A stretch of DNA of 64,000 nucleotides from Ceratopteris richardii (taxonomy: Eukaryota > Streptophyta > Polypodiopsida > Polypodiales > Pteridaceae): NCBI GenBank assembly GCA_020310875.1, contig CM035416.1, forward strand, positions 76,433,080 through 76,497,079. Reading direction: 5' to 3'. Shown piece by piece: positions 52,901-63,394 of this stretch. Made by a program: the position numbers and the translations under genes. Position 1 is the first letter of the stretch. Every line of letters starts with the position of its first letter. The notes under the pieces were generated by a model. The model saw only the letters and a program-made list of their open reading frames with translations, did no database searches and was not told where the DNA came from.

Positions 52901-55900
52901 CTTGTAGGATAGAATCCTCTAAGATTGAACATGCCTTCTTTTGTGTGGACACTAGGTTAGAATCATAGGTTCGTGTTTTTTTATAAAGCTCTAGTGCACA
53001 CTTCCTATAAATCTTTCTCTAGTATATCCATTTTTTTCTTCCACTTTTCACAAAACGTTTTCCTTTATCTTCAAGTTAGATTTTTCTTTTCCTTCTTGTC
53101 ATTTGATAGCGCATGATCAATGGATTGAGGTGTAGGGGCCTCTTCTTAATCTAGATTCTTAGTAGTCTCTAGGTTCTTTGCATGAGCCTGTGTAATAGCC
53201 AAAAAAAAAAATCCCTTTCGAATTACTACCACTTCCATGATTTCCACCATCATAATTGGTGTATGTGTAAAATTTTGAGGGTTTTATGGGTAGACTTTGA
53301 TGAGTTGTTCCTTTCCGTTATCCTCATAGTGGCCTTCAATAATCTAGGTGAAATATTTGAGGGCTCAGGATAGTTTCTAAGGAAATTGTGTCAACCATAT
53401 TTGTAGCATATACCTCATGGAGTAGGTGCATTTTTCATGCATCGTCATTACAAAATGGCTTAGTTATCAACATCAAATAATCGTGCACTAGATCTATCTA
53501 TCCATACAAGGTTCTCATTCGGGTTTGTAGGGTAATATGCTTGCTCTTGATACCATCTTCCGTCGATGTATTTATCTTTTTGGGAATCCATTATATCCTT
53601 AGCACAATGCTCTCAACAGTTAAAATTCACATCCACCATGGAAAGTTGCACTAGCACTATGGCCCTTTTTGGGTTCTCTTTAGCCTATTTGACTAAGAAT
53701 ACATTCTATGGATGTGGAGCTTGTTGCTCTAGGACTAGTGTTGGTGGTTCTTGTTTTCCTTGATTGTTGTTGGACCTGTTATAATAGGGTTCTCTATATG
53801 GAAAATGGCTCTCTTTGTTGGTGTTTGCATGTGTCTCTAGGAAGATACATGGGGTAGGGTTGATATTATGGACTTAAGGGCTACCTTTTGTAATAGCACT
53901 ACTCTATGGAATAGTTTTCCATCTCCTGTTTAATCTCATCAAAATGTATAGGCATTTCCATAGGCTTATATTTGGGAATTCTATTTCACATGAGTCACTC
54001 TAGTTCAATGGGAATACCAAGGTGAGGAGATCTACCTCGTAAATTTCAATCCATGGAGACGTTAGGTTGGTATGAAGACCGCGAGTGAGAGGAATGCTCA
54101 AGTGGGTGAGTAAGAAGCACACTAACATGCGCACACATACACACACATGCACATACAAGGCAAGAAAAAAGAGTTTGCACATTGGAAGATTGTATTCTAA
54201 AGATCAAGTTGCAAATATGCTCTTACAAAGCTCAGTTCTCTAAGAAGATACCCCCCAAAAATGAGCTCTCTAGCTCTTTTTATAGTTTTAAACTTGTTTT
54301 TGGCCTACTTAAGACCAATGTATAGCCTAGTTAAAAATTAGTTTCCTAGGCTAATTTGAAGGCTCAAATGAGCTTTGAAAAATATGAAAATTGATACATA
54401 GGCTCTTCTAGTTCTTCTCAAGCTTAAGGATGAATCCACATGAAATGGGTATAATTAAATGGAGTGATGAAAATCATTATTTTTTTTGAATGATTGGTTT
54501 GCAAAAATAAGTACGACTATTCCTTGCCAGATCTACATTGACTGGTTTGTCTGTTCATTTGGCCTTGGTCTTCTCTTTGACTATCTCCTCTTTGGCTTCC
54601 TTGTCGACTTAGTCCACCTAACACTCCACCCCCTTTCGAGTCTATCATCTCCTCTTTGGCTTCCTTGTCGACTTAGTCCACCTAACACTCCACCCCTTCT
54701 CGAGTCTATCTTTGTTGGGTGGGGTGTTTCGTGTAATAGTGTAGGACATTGGCTATCATTTCATGCTCTTGTAGTCTGAGTCCCTTTGCGAGGTCAATTT
54801 TTAAGCATTTTCAATCTATAGCACCTAGAACTTTGGGGGTGTGGTGTTTTGTAGAACTTTCAATACACTACCTACTCACATGCAAATAACTAGAGTAGGT
54901 AGCTGGGTTTGGAGATGAACACCTTAGAATGGTATTCTCAAATCACTATCATGAAGATATCTTTGAATACTTGCTTATAGCATGTAGGGAGATACTTGAT
55001 TCATGCATCCCATGCATATACAACACGAATTGACGGAGTATTGCTCATGTCATATACCAAATCATAATTATATTTCTCAAATACTTGTGCAAAGATATGT
55101 GCAAATTGACACTTTTGAAGGTCCTGAATACGATTAGCATCATGACAAATTTCTTCAAAAGCATTTGGGCTACAACATCTGGCATTGTCTTCAGGTGATG
55201 CATCAAGTGTCTCATAGTTGTGATCATGTAAGAGATGCTTGCTAGACCGTATGGTGGTGCTTGATATGGGTAATTCACCCAACCTGAGCAACATGGATTA
55301 TTATTTACTTTGATAGAAAATGGGGGCCATGAGCATCTCTCAGGTACTACGCCATAGCACACATTGTATAGTATATGCATTGGAGCATTAGACCACGTGC
55401 GGAGCATCTCAAGAAATGTTCCAAGTAAGTGTTTGTGCCAATTTGGTTGGAAGATAGCTCTCCTTGCAGCTTCAAGTAGATCCTCAGGCGAAAACTGTGT
55501 GGCAAAAGTTAGAGCTTTGCCAACGATGTGTGTTACTTTGGCATTATAATCGGCAAGGATGGCAAAGTATGGTTGATACTACAACTCAATGATTCTGATC
55601 AATTTTTTATGCACCAAGTTTTGAAAATAGTCTAATATGAGCATTGCTTCTTCCATGCTAGCCACTGCTTGAATTTGTATGGATACTCGATCATCATGGC
55701 TTTGTCTAATCTCTTCGACTTGCTTAAACCACTAGGGTCTGGGTGCTTCATACACTTCTTATCCTTTATCTGTGGCCTTGTCACTTGGAATTGGTTGCTA
55801 CTCATATTCTTCAAAGGATTCCTTGATAGGAATCTCGATTGTCTCTTCTATGTCAGGTACTTCCTAGGGTGATGGTAGTCTTTCATATTGAAGGAGCTTA

Positions 55901-56450
55901 TTTTGGAGTTCTTCGACTTGCCTCTGTAGATGCACTAATTTGGTGGGTTTGATAGTTACTACAATGGGTACTAGGATCAGATGAGATGGTTCTTCCTTTT
56001 GATGTTATTGAAGTTGGTCTAGTTCTTATGATAGTTTATCGTGTGAATCCAAAGAATTAGCATATTCCTCAAGGATGATGCGAATGTTCTTGGTTAGGAT
56101 GGCATGAAACTTAGACGTAGTGATTGGTGCACTCGACATGTTCTTGATGGTTGCCTCTAGGTTACTTTGGTTCTATTGTTGTAGCCATTTGTTCACCTCT
56201 TGAGTAGCTGCTAAATGTCATCACAACAGTGCCATGTTACATGTAAGTTTTGTGTTTTCTTCCATTTTTATGCGTGACTCTCTTCTAGTTTTATAGATTC
56301 TTGGTCTATGTTTTGAATGTTTGATTCTATCTCATTTTGAGAGATCTCCAAGATCTTGTATTGATCTTGTAATGCCACGTTACTAGCCTCTAGTTTAGAA
56401 ATTTGTGCTTGTAGTTGTGTCAATCATTCTTGAAGTGCTTCGTTAATTCC
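52900..56450 (-). pseudogene. Gag-like polyprotein remnant (minus strand)
   Basis: The minus strand holds a coiled-coil-like N-terminal part (RQVEELQNKLLQYERL, about 55880-55930). Next comes a low-stop segment at about 55040-55620 with FATQFSPEDLLEAARRAIFQ, HLLGTFLEMLRTWSNAPMHI and VNYPYQAPPYGLAS. Near 53340-53540 there is a VWIDRSSARLFDVDN motif and a decayed knuckle (GICYKYG then HNFLRNYPEP). The order fits a retroelement Gag with a C-terminal zinc knuckle, probably Gypsy. I do not recognise the exact family. Confidence 0.45.
54581..54718. repeat. ~65-bp tandem duplication
   Basis: The block 'ctcctctttggcttccttgtcg..actccaccccctttcgagtctat' is repeated immediately with two or three differences. 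Confidence 0.9.
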
Positions 56451-56483
56451 ATCTAACTATTGGTCCTCATGCCTTAGTTGATT

Positions 56484-56541
56484 GCTCCCTACAGTAGATT
56501 CAACAATCATGGAGTTGATTGTTGAATCTACTGTAGGGAGC
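56484..56541. repeat. Perfect 26-bp-arm hairpin
   Basis: The arm 'gctccctacagtagattcaa' continuing to 'caatca' pairs perfectly with 'tgattg..tgtagggagc' across a 6-base loop (tggagt). It lies at the boundary between the gag-like remnant and different sequence to the right. Confidence 0.95.
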
Positions 56542-57418
56542 TGTATTTTGGATACACTTTGTACCATATTCAATACCGAGGGAAAGGGAGAAGGGAACGG
56601 AAGAGTGAATGCTATGGAGAAGGCTGATGTGAGTGGAGGTGATGTTGGTGGAGGTGGGATTGGAGAGGGTCAAACGATGGGGGATTGGTGAGGTGCAATG
56701 GGTGGTGAAACGTCCATCAAATTGGATGTGGAAGTGTGTGATGTGTCCATCACAAAAATAGGTATGGTGGGTGTAGTGCATGTGGTGTTTGACAAGAATC
56801 GAGATGTTGTGAAAGTTTATTGATGTTGATGGCAGATAGAGGAACAATATGAAGCCAAAGGTTGGAGAGAAGGGTGAATGAAGCTAGAGTCGGTAGAGTT
56901 GCCAGATGTTCAATGATAGGTTTAAAAATTAAACTAGAAGTAAAGATGGTATTGTACAAAGGGTTTTCCAAGGAAGAGAAAAGTTGAGTTTGTGAAATGG
57001 GGTTGCAAAACGTGAAGGTGGAACCATAGTGGTGGTGTCAGTGAAAAGTTTATTAGTCCTAGGGGGAGAGCGAGATGGGGGTGTGGAAAGTATGTTCTTT
57101 GAGTTGAGTGACTGCTTCAACGATGGTGGTGGGTTAAGCTTCGAGGGTTCTAATGGGGGATGAAATAGGGAGGGGCAAAACTGGAGGGGTTTGTACATGG
57201 GTTTTTGCAGTTAGATCTACGGTTGCTATAATGGTTAATGGAGTGGATGTAGTAGTGACTTTGATTCTGAGTGGAGAGGATGTGCTTGTTTCCATGGAAG
57301 TAAGTGGGATTTGAATGCTTTTACATGATCTCTATCTGGTGAGGACACATCATTCATAATATTATACTCTCAGTCTTTGTAGCACATGGTCAATGGCACC
57401 AACAACACCGATGGCTTT
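56542..57418. other. No gene recognised; G-rich plus strand
   Basis: The plus strand is rich in 'ggtgg' and 'gtgga' words and the minus strand in Pro/Thr codons. Overlapping small ORFs are probably composition artefacts. Confidence 0.4.
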
Positions 57419-57847
57419 TGTTAGGGTGCATAAACCAACTACATGTTGATGACATGATTGCTCCGACATCATCTCCATTTGTATCCGCATGAGTGCATCT
57501 CCATTTTGTATCCAGGAGGCACTCCATTTACATTTTATATTGCATCTCTTTAGTATTTGGGTACCTTGCCATTTGCTCCTACCATTGTATTCATTCTTCT
57601 TTGAGGGGAATTATCCCACATGAGATGTACTTTGGAGAGGCCCTCCCGAATCTATATAAGGAGGGCCTGTCCCCCCATTTGTACTTGGTTAGAAGCTTGA
57701 GGAGCCTATTCCATGCTCTTGGCAAGCTCATTTCTAATCCATGTGAGTTTACCCATTTCTTGGTCTATTCAGTTTGAATCTCTCACACTCTTTATTTTGT
57801 ACATACACTCTTCTTTTTATTTTGCTTCCTCATGTGTACTCTTTACA
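57419..57847 (+). repeat. Copia LTR, family F copy 2
   Basis: A 429-bp sequence from TGTTAGGGTGC to ..TTTACA, followed at once by a clean PBS. It contains a TATA box (tctatataagga, about 57652-57660) with a good downstream context. The element body after 57861 is not recognisable, and no second LTR is in the window. Confidence 0.65.
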
Positions 57848-57861
57848 TGGTATCAGAGTGC
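57848..57861 (+). promoter_or_regulatory. Primer-binding site, tRNA-iMet type
   Basis: TGGTATCAGAGTGCT directly follows the LTR end at 57847, the standard plant Copia position. Confidence 0.85.
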
Positions 57862-58176
57862 TAGATGGAGGTCTTGGTGGTGCATTTGGTGATTTTTGAG
57901 GTCTTGTTGGTGGTGGTGCTTGAATTTGGTGGTGTGGCTCTCCTCATTGAGAGAAGGATCTTTTGCCATCAATTTATACTCTATTTGGGATTCATTTTGC
58001 CCATTTGCCCACCCTCCCACCCTTTTTCTTCATCAATTTATTCACCCTTTACTCCCATTTCCCACCCCTCCACCCTCTTTGTAACGACGTTTAGTGGTTC
58101 TTTCATTCTTGTAATGTTTCTCTAGAGATGTTGTGACATCTCTACCTTTGGAGTATTTATAAACACTTTGAGCTTT

Positions 58177-58724
58177 TCACAGTTTGTTATAGTGTAAATA
58201 GACACATATGTTTTGACCTCCCTTCCCTTTGGAGTGTCTATAATGATTCGGTTTCACTTCCATCGATGTAACGTCAATCTGTATTGTGTCTTGACACACA
58301 AAGCATTCATCGAGTTTGACATACATATGCCCTTTTGAGAAAAACCTTGCAGTCACCCCATCATCCTTAACACACATAGCAGACGAGTTCGTTTCTATTT
58401 TTCTGTGATCATCTTTGGGCTGTAAAATAGAGATAGGAGAACGTTCATGACAACTTTGAAGCATATGCCCCTCTCCATTTAATTCAGTGTATTGTGCAGC
58501 TTGAAAGCATGGCCCAAGGATTCTCTAAAACTGAGGATATGCTAGCTAAAAAAAAGTAGCAGACCTTTCACTTCAACAACCATAGGGCTATTGCCAGACC
58601 TAGCATCCTTCCCAGAGATGAGGACATCATTAGGGCAAAAAACGGCTGAAAAGGAGCTGTTTGCTAATGAGAGATTAAGGAAATTGACAAATAGCGTCTT
58701 TCCACGTGTACAAGAATATAACAT
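58177..58724 (-). CDS. Unidentified minus-strand two-exon ORF
   Basis: Two minus-strand reading blocks are coding-like: 58724-58542 (FAVFCPNDVLISGKDAR-type text) and about 58422-58177 (PKDDHRKIETNSSAMCVKDDG to GQNICVYLHYNKL). The second starts after a good acceptor (tattttacag). They may be exons of one gene reading away from the plus-strand gene at 59073. I recognise no domain. The second block has several Cys and a basic C-terminus. Exon joining is uncertain because the donor after 58542 is not clear, and the whole could be a decayed fragment of the same unit as the next two genes. Confidence 0.35.
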
Positions 58725-58981
58725 TGCTATCTCTTTTAACTGTATGAAGAATTTCTTTTTTTAATACAATTTTCTCTAAAAGTGCCGCTAAAGTGATGAA
58801 GAGTCTCGTATTCAGTGTTTAATTTTTTGGTTTGATGCAAAAAAAGATACTTTTGCACACTACACAAAGCATATTCTCGAATTTCCAAGAAGCAATTGAT
58901 TTTTGAAGATACGAAATATTTTTGGGTTCACAAAATTTCATGATCATTCAGCGACAGGGTTTACATCAAATCAAAAGTTTC

Positions 58982-59012
58982 CACGTGTACAAAGCCTTTT
59001 TCTCTATAAATA
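58982..59012 (+). promoter_or_regulatory. G-box and TATA box upstream of the 59073 gene
   Basis: CACGTG at 58982-58987 within 'tttccacgtgtacaa' and TATAAATA at 59005-59012 lie 60-90 bp before the ATG at 59073, a normal plant core promoter layout. A second copy of 'tttccacgtgtacaa' occurs at about 58700-58713, near the start of the minus-strand ORF, so the ~350-bp gap may act in both directions. Confidence 0.6.
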
Positions 59013-59072
59013 CTGCCAAAATTTGTGAACGTCGGTTTCTCGCTTTGAACATTCTTCTTCTCCTAAGTTCAA

Positions 59073-60340
59073 ATGGCTTCTTCTTCTCGTCGTCCTTCCA
59101 ATCACGTAACTTCATGTGAGGTTTACAACAGAAGAGAGGATTCTTTGTGGAAACCTCTTTCTGTGAAAGTAAGTGAATGGGTAACTATGCTTCCTAGCTA
59201 CAGAGGTGCCGATAAAGTCAAGCATGCCAAAAGAGAGAACACAAGAAACCACTGGAAGGGACGTATTCTCAGTTTCAAATTGAAGAGATGTGGTTGGTTT
59301 GCACGAGTACAACATGTGTACACCGCTAAGGATATTGTTCTAGAAAATCATCTGCAATTCCCTTCGTACTGTAAGTGAAGTTTGACAATGCTCTTCTGTC
59401 ATTCCAGTTGTTTTTGTATAATAAAACATATGTTTTTGTACTGCAGAAAACATATGTTTTTGTATTGCAGATATCTTTCCTTCCAATATTGTGGAATGGC
59501 AACCTGTTGAATGTTTAACAGGAACATTTAGAGTTCTTCATAAGGAATATGCAGAACTCATGTATGCAGACAAATCTGTTCAATTTTTCAATAGCATAGA
59601 GTTATTTGTCCATTATGCAAAATTATCAAGTGCCATCAGGGAGGAGTTCTTATGGAAATCTTATACATGTACCTGGTCCTTGCATCTCTTCATTAGATTG
59701 GGATGCTCCTGATCATTCAACAGTTTCAAGTTTTCTATGCAAAATTAAATTTGACATCCAGAAGGCAATGTCAGTAGGCCGAATTTCGAGAAGGATAAAG
59801 ATTCAATGGTTTTTGCCTATTCATGTCTTTGTAGCATGCTTTAAAAACATGTTATTACATAAGACAAAAACAATGTGGTTGAATAGGAGAGTCTCTATTT
59901 CAGAGATTGATGATGTTTTAGGTAGGGAATGGGATAGCAAAGAAGTTCAAAAGCTAGGTGACATTATTTTATGTAAAGTTAGTCCCAATTCTCATTCAAT
60001 CTCATATCAGATATGTCGACAATCTCTGGTTCTAGGATATGACTATAGAAGGTGGAAAAAAAAGCTTGGACTTTGGATAGCCTTGGTCTCAGAGGAGAGT
60101 TGTCCAGAATTTGAGTTAGAAGTATTGATTCATCCAGATTTTCAATCAAGGAAAATAATTGTCACTGCAAATTGGAATCTCAAAAATGTAAGGGAGATCC
60201 TAGAATACCTTGATGAGGTATCATCTCAGGGTAGATTCTCAATTGATGATGCAATAGTTAACATTAGATCAGAGAAATCATTATCTTGCATAAGTTGCCT
60301 GCCACCAAGGGTGATTAAGTTCCAACCTTTAAGATTGTAA
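59073..60340 (+). pseudogene. Two-exon gene with possible BAH-like N-terminus, frameshifted
   Basis: Exon 1 is 59073-59370 (ATG, MASSSRRPSN) and ends at GTAAGT. Exon 2 starts at 59471 after 'ttgtattgcag' and joins in phase to give a Tyr codon. Residues about 60-125 (WKGRILSFKLKRCGWFARVQ, YTAKDIVLE, VEWQPVECLTGTFRVLHKEY) have the strand pattern and W/Y/C spacing of a BAH domain, which reads chromatin; this is a weak similarity. Exon 2 changes frame near 59650-59670, after which a long ORF runs to TAA at 60340 (DAPDHSTVSSFLCKIKF to VIKFQPLRL). A one-base deletion explains this, so the copy is probably broken, though an unseen small intron is possible. The C-terminal ~220 residues match nothing I know. 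It is convergent with the histone-fold gene at 61514-63337. Confidence 0.55.
59423..59470 (+). repeat. 24-bp tandem duplication of a 3' splice site
   Basis: 'aaaacatatgtttttgta' plus c/ttgcag occurs twice head to tail, ending at 59446 and 59470. Each copy ends in a usable TGCAG acceptor. Use of the upstream acceptor would add exactly 24 bases (8 codons) without changing frame. Confidence 0.9.
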
Positions 60341-61010
60341 CAAGTTAACCCTGACATTCTTACATAATGTATCTTCCTCTAATAGAAGCTTCTATTGATA
60401 CTTCCATTGAATTTTCTTTGTAGGATGGTGACAAAGAATGTGTGTTAAATTATTAATTTTAAATGTCTATATTCATATTTGCATTTTTTAATTTACTTTC
60501 AAGATTTTGATGAGGTTCTTATTGTACAATGATAAGAATATAAACCAAGACATTCTTAGATATATTTTAGGTCCTTAATTTCATATTTCCATTGATTTTT
60601 ATTTGCACGAGTGAATTGATGACTTCAATTATCCCCCTTCATCTAAACTCATATTGGCATTTTTTTGTTTAATCTTAACATTCTGATGAGGTTCCAACTA
60701 AGAAAAAATTATACAGGAACTTGCATAAGTTAATTCTAGATGAACAAGAGATCTAGAATTCAATATCTGATTTCAATTTAATTATTATAGTCTATCAAAG
60801 GTGCACATTAGTCTCAATTAAATAATTTGATTCTATCCAACTTTTCTGTCCTCAAGTAATGCAAGAGAAATTATCATGGTACACATAACAAGTAATATAA
60901 GAGAGGGTGGAGAACCTGGTGCAAATTCCAATCCAAGGTTTGGTATTTCAAAATTAGAAGAGCATGACTTAAGGCATAAAACAGAGGAGACAAGATAAGT
61001 GAAGATGACT
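60341..61010. other. No gene recognised between convergent genes
   Basis: AT-rich, with poly-T runs and no ORF of interest. It probably includes the 3' end of the upstream transcript. Confidence 0.4.
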
Positions 61011-61011
61011 G

Positions 61012-61239
61012 ATGCAAGTGACTAGTGCAATCAGAACTTGTCGGATGGCCCTTATCGCTTAGATCGGTCGTGTTAGCAAACTACCGCGAGATTCTTCAAC
61101 AAGTGACCTTGCGTACAGATTTGGCTCATGAGTATAAAAACAATTAGCAATAGCGAAGAAATGGATAATATGAGCGATGCAAGCGATAGGGGCAATCCAA
61201 AATTCTCTGATTCCCCGTATCGCTTGTATCGGTCATGTC
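61012..61239. repeat. Two hairpin motifs (CGATGCAAGCGAT type)
   Basis: A diverged copy at about 61012-61081 (left arm 'tgatgcaagtgac', right arm 'atcgcttagatcggtcgtg') is followed by a better one at about 61171-61239 ('gcgatgcaagcgatagggg' against 'ccccgtatcgcttgtatcggtc'). The same hairpin recurs on the far side of the histone-fold gene at 63514-63900. Confidence 0.8.
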
Positions 61240-61513
61240 CTCTTAATTCTTTATATCCTTCTGTATCTTCTCCAATTTAAACTTTCCAACAGGAATGACG
61301 TAAGAAACCCACAATGCATTCATATTTGTGACACGAACAAATTTAGTTGGACCATGCAATGAACTTTTGTTTAACTCTCAAGAGGTTCAATACAACTGTA
61401 TATTTCTCAAGCTATAAATATTGTAAAGGAAAATAAATATGGTTACAATGACCATCTTCTAGATGAAGATTGGCATAAGTACATACAATTTGTACATAAG
61501 TAAATCTTCCAAC

Positions 61514-62411
61514 CTATGTTGGTTTTACAATAGATTTCAATCTAAGACTCAAAAATGATTTAACCTTTCTATCCTTTTTGGAGCCCTGTTTTCTCTGTTG
61601 CTTCTGTCCCTTTTTGGAGCTCTCAGCTTGACTCTTTTTGTTGTTCCCATGCTTTAATGCTGAGTGAAGAGGAAGCTCTTTCTTTTTATCTTCAGATTTT
61701 TTTTTATCAGGTGGAGGGGGTGGAGGTGAGTTTGGATCATATGGGCAGATTGCATGTTTCATGATGCCACTTATTGCTCTCTCTCTGATCAAGATGATCC
61801 ATGCATCTGGGTAGTCTGATAAATTCAATTCAAGACTGTAAAACCTTCTTTCCAAGAATCTTACAGCATTTGCAATCACTCTCCAGCCACATGATGTTGA
61901 GTCTCTCTGCAATGGCACATGAATTTGTATGTATCCAAATTGCTTTTGTTCATTCATTTTAGCAATTCCAGGAAAATTCTGATCAATATGCACCTTGAGA
62001 AGCTTTGCAGCACTCCATTGTAAAGTGAAAATCAGAATGGATGGCATGGCTTTAAAATAGAGAACAAAAAAATGTATAGTAACTTACACTTTGCAATTCC
62101 CATGTTGTGATTTAAGAGAATTGAGGAAAAGAGCTTGATATGCATTGAAGTTCACAATAATCAAACTCCAATGGCCCCTGTCAATGAGTTGCATGTAAAT
62201 ATACTTTCTTAAATGAAACAAGTATCTTTCCAAAATGAAGATGAATACCTACTTTTCAATATATGGGTAGATAACACATTCTACCTCTTCTGTAAAATCC
62301 TGTAGAAAGCACTTGGCATCTCCATGTTTATGCGAAAAACATTGTGTCACTAGAGGATCTAAAATAAATACTTTTCTTTGAACCGCTTCCTCACATTGTT
62401 GAAGAAGAACC
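61514..62411 (-). other. Ulp1/C48-like peptidase domain (exons 2-4)
   Basis: Exons 2 to 4, read with the end of exon 1, supply the N-terminal ISDSVVN element (like LND.VIN in Ulp1), the His-Trp motif, the Asn in place of the catalytic Asp, and Gln-x5-Cys-Gly. The motif order and spacing are those of C48 peptidases. The ~80-residue C-terminal extension with a run of seven prolines and many Lys is not part of the usual domain. Confidence 0.75.
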
Positions 62412-62887
62412 CTACAAATCAAGAAATAAAAATGCAGTTAAGGAACTAGAAAATTAAGCAAAACAAAAGTATTTTAAGGCCTCTAGATATACCTGAGTGA
62501 AATGTTGACCACACTATCTGATATTTCAACATGAAGCTCCCTCAACATTTTGTTGTCTTCAGGTCTAATGTCAAGAAACCAATCTTTTTGCCATGGCATT
62601 GCAACATTAACTATTATCTGCCCATCTCCTTTCTTTAGGAGCTCTTTATTTGCTTTCTGTAACTTTTGAATCTGGGTTAAGATGAGACTTTCCTCGGTAA
62701 ATAATCCTTTCTTTTTCCTCTCCTCCTCACTATTTGCTGCAGTTCTAGTTTCATGATCATGAGTGACCTGAGGGTTGATCTCTTCAATGACAACTATTGT
62801 TTTGGGTGCTCGAGCTGGAGGTATATTTAAAATATCGAAGAATTTTTTATCATGGTGATCAATAGGAACCAGAGCTTTATCAAATTT

Positions 62888-63214
62888 ATATCTTATTCTT
62901 GAAACAATAACATAATCCTTCGCCATTAGTGTTACCCTATGAGAATGAGCAGCACATAAATAGGCATCATTCATAAAATTAATAGCAAAGTCCTCTACAG
63001 CTTCTTGCAGGCATAGCAATGCTTGAGTTTGCCACCTCACATTGACAAAGGATGAGGTCTTCATCAAAGAATAGAGGTTGGCTGAGATCTGCTTGACAAC
63101 TCTCATAAATGGAAGTCTAGGGATCAACAATCCCACAGACTTTTGAGATCTTCTAATTTCCCTCAAGGACTTTACATGGTACTTGACCCTTTTTTTTGAA
63201 GGCTTGTTTGGCAC
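62888..63214 (-). other. Histone H3 fold domain (CENH3-like)
   Basis: About 109 uninterrupted residues cover the alphaN helix, alpha1, an extended L1 loop, alpha2, L2 and alpha3 of an H3 fold. Residues shared with H3 include LREIRR, QKS, LLI, P.R.V, LQEA, LCA.H..RVT.M.KD and RIR. RW before alpha2 and LLIP in alpha1 are features of plant CENH3 rather than H3.1/H3.3. The C-terminal end continues directly into a linker instead of terminating. Confidence 0.85.
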
Positions 63215-63394
63215 ATTGGCTTGAACCTTCTGGGGATTTTGCTCCTAGATATTTTCCCCCTGGGCATTTTGTTCCTTGGCATTTTGGTCCTAACCCTCAG
63301 GGTACAACTTCCTTGCTGTCCTTTTGGTCCTAGCCATACTTTGCACAAAATCACAGTCTTTAGGCAAGGAATTAGGAAAAATGGAAACTTACTC

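Larger units (their letters stand above)
61514..63337 (-). pseudogene. CENH3-like histone fold fused to an Ulp1/C48-like peptidase
   Basis: Minus-strand gene of four exons joining in phase: 63337-62493, about 62411-62272, about 62171-62085 and about 62012-61514 (the last acceptor is the least certain). The start ATG 63337 gives MARTKRTARK, the H3 tail start (canonical ARTKQTARK). A Gln/Asn-rich tail with TAG codons at 63292 and 63247 leads into the histone fold (63214-62888): SLREIRRSQKSVGLLIPRLP, an L1 loop about 8 residues longer than H3, RWQTQALLCLQEAVEDF, and LCAAHSHRVTLMAKDY. LLIP and RW are typical of CENH3. After a charged linker and helix comes a C48 core: ISDSVVNISLR, GHWSLIIVN (catalytic His), FLNSL (Asn where Asp is usual) and PLQRDSTSCGW (Gln and nucleophile Cys). 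The tail is Pro- then Lys-rich. The family would cleave SUMO-like isopeptides in the nucleus. Both stops can come from CAG, so the copy is either decayed or starts internally. Confidence 0.78.

Noticed and set aside
62013..62047. Met at 62047 as the start of a separate small gene
   Set aside because: The in-phase acceptor at 62012 and upstream exons carrying the His motif of the same peptidase fold make an internal exon more likely.
63172..63354. ORF with repeated KMPR/KIPR units overlapping the H3-like tail
   Set aside because: It is another frame of the same Gln/Asn-rich repeat; the frame leading into the histone fold is better supported.
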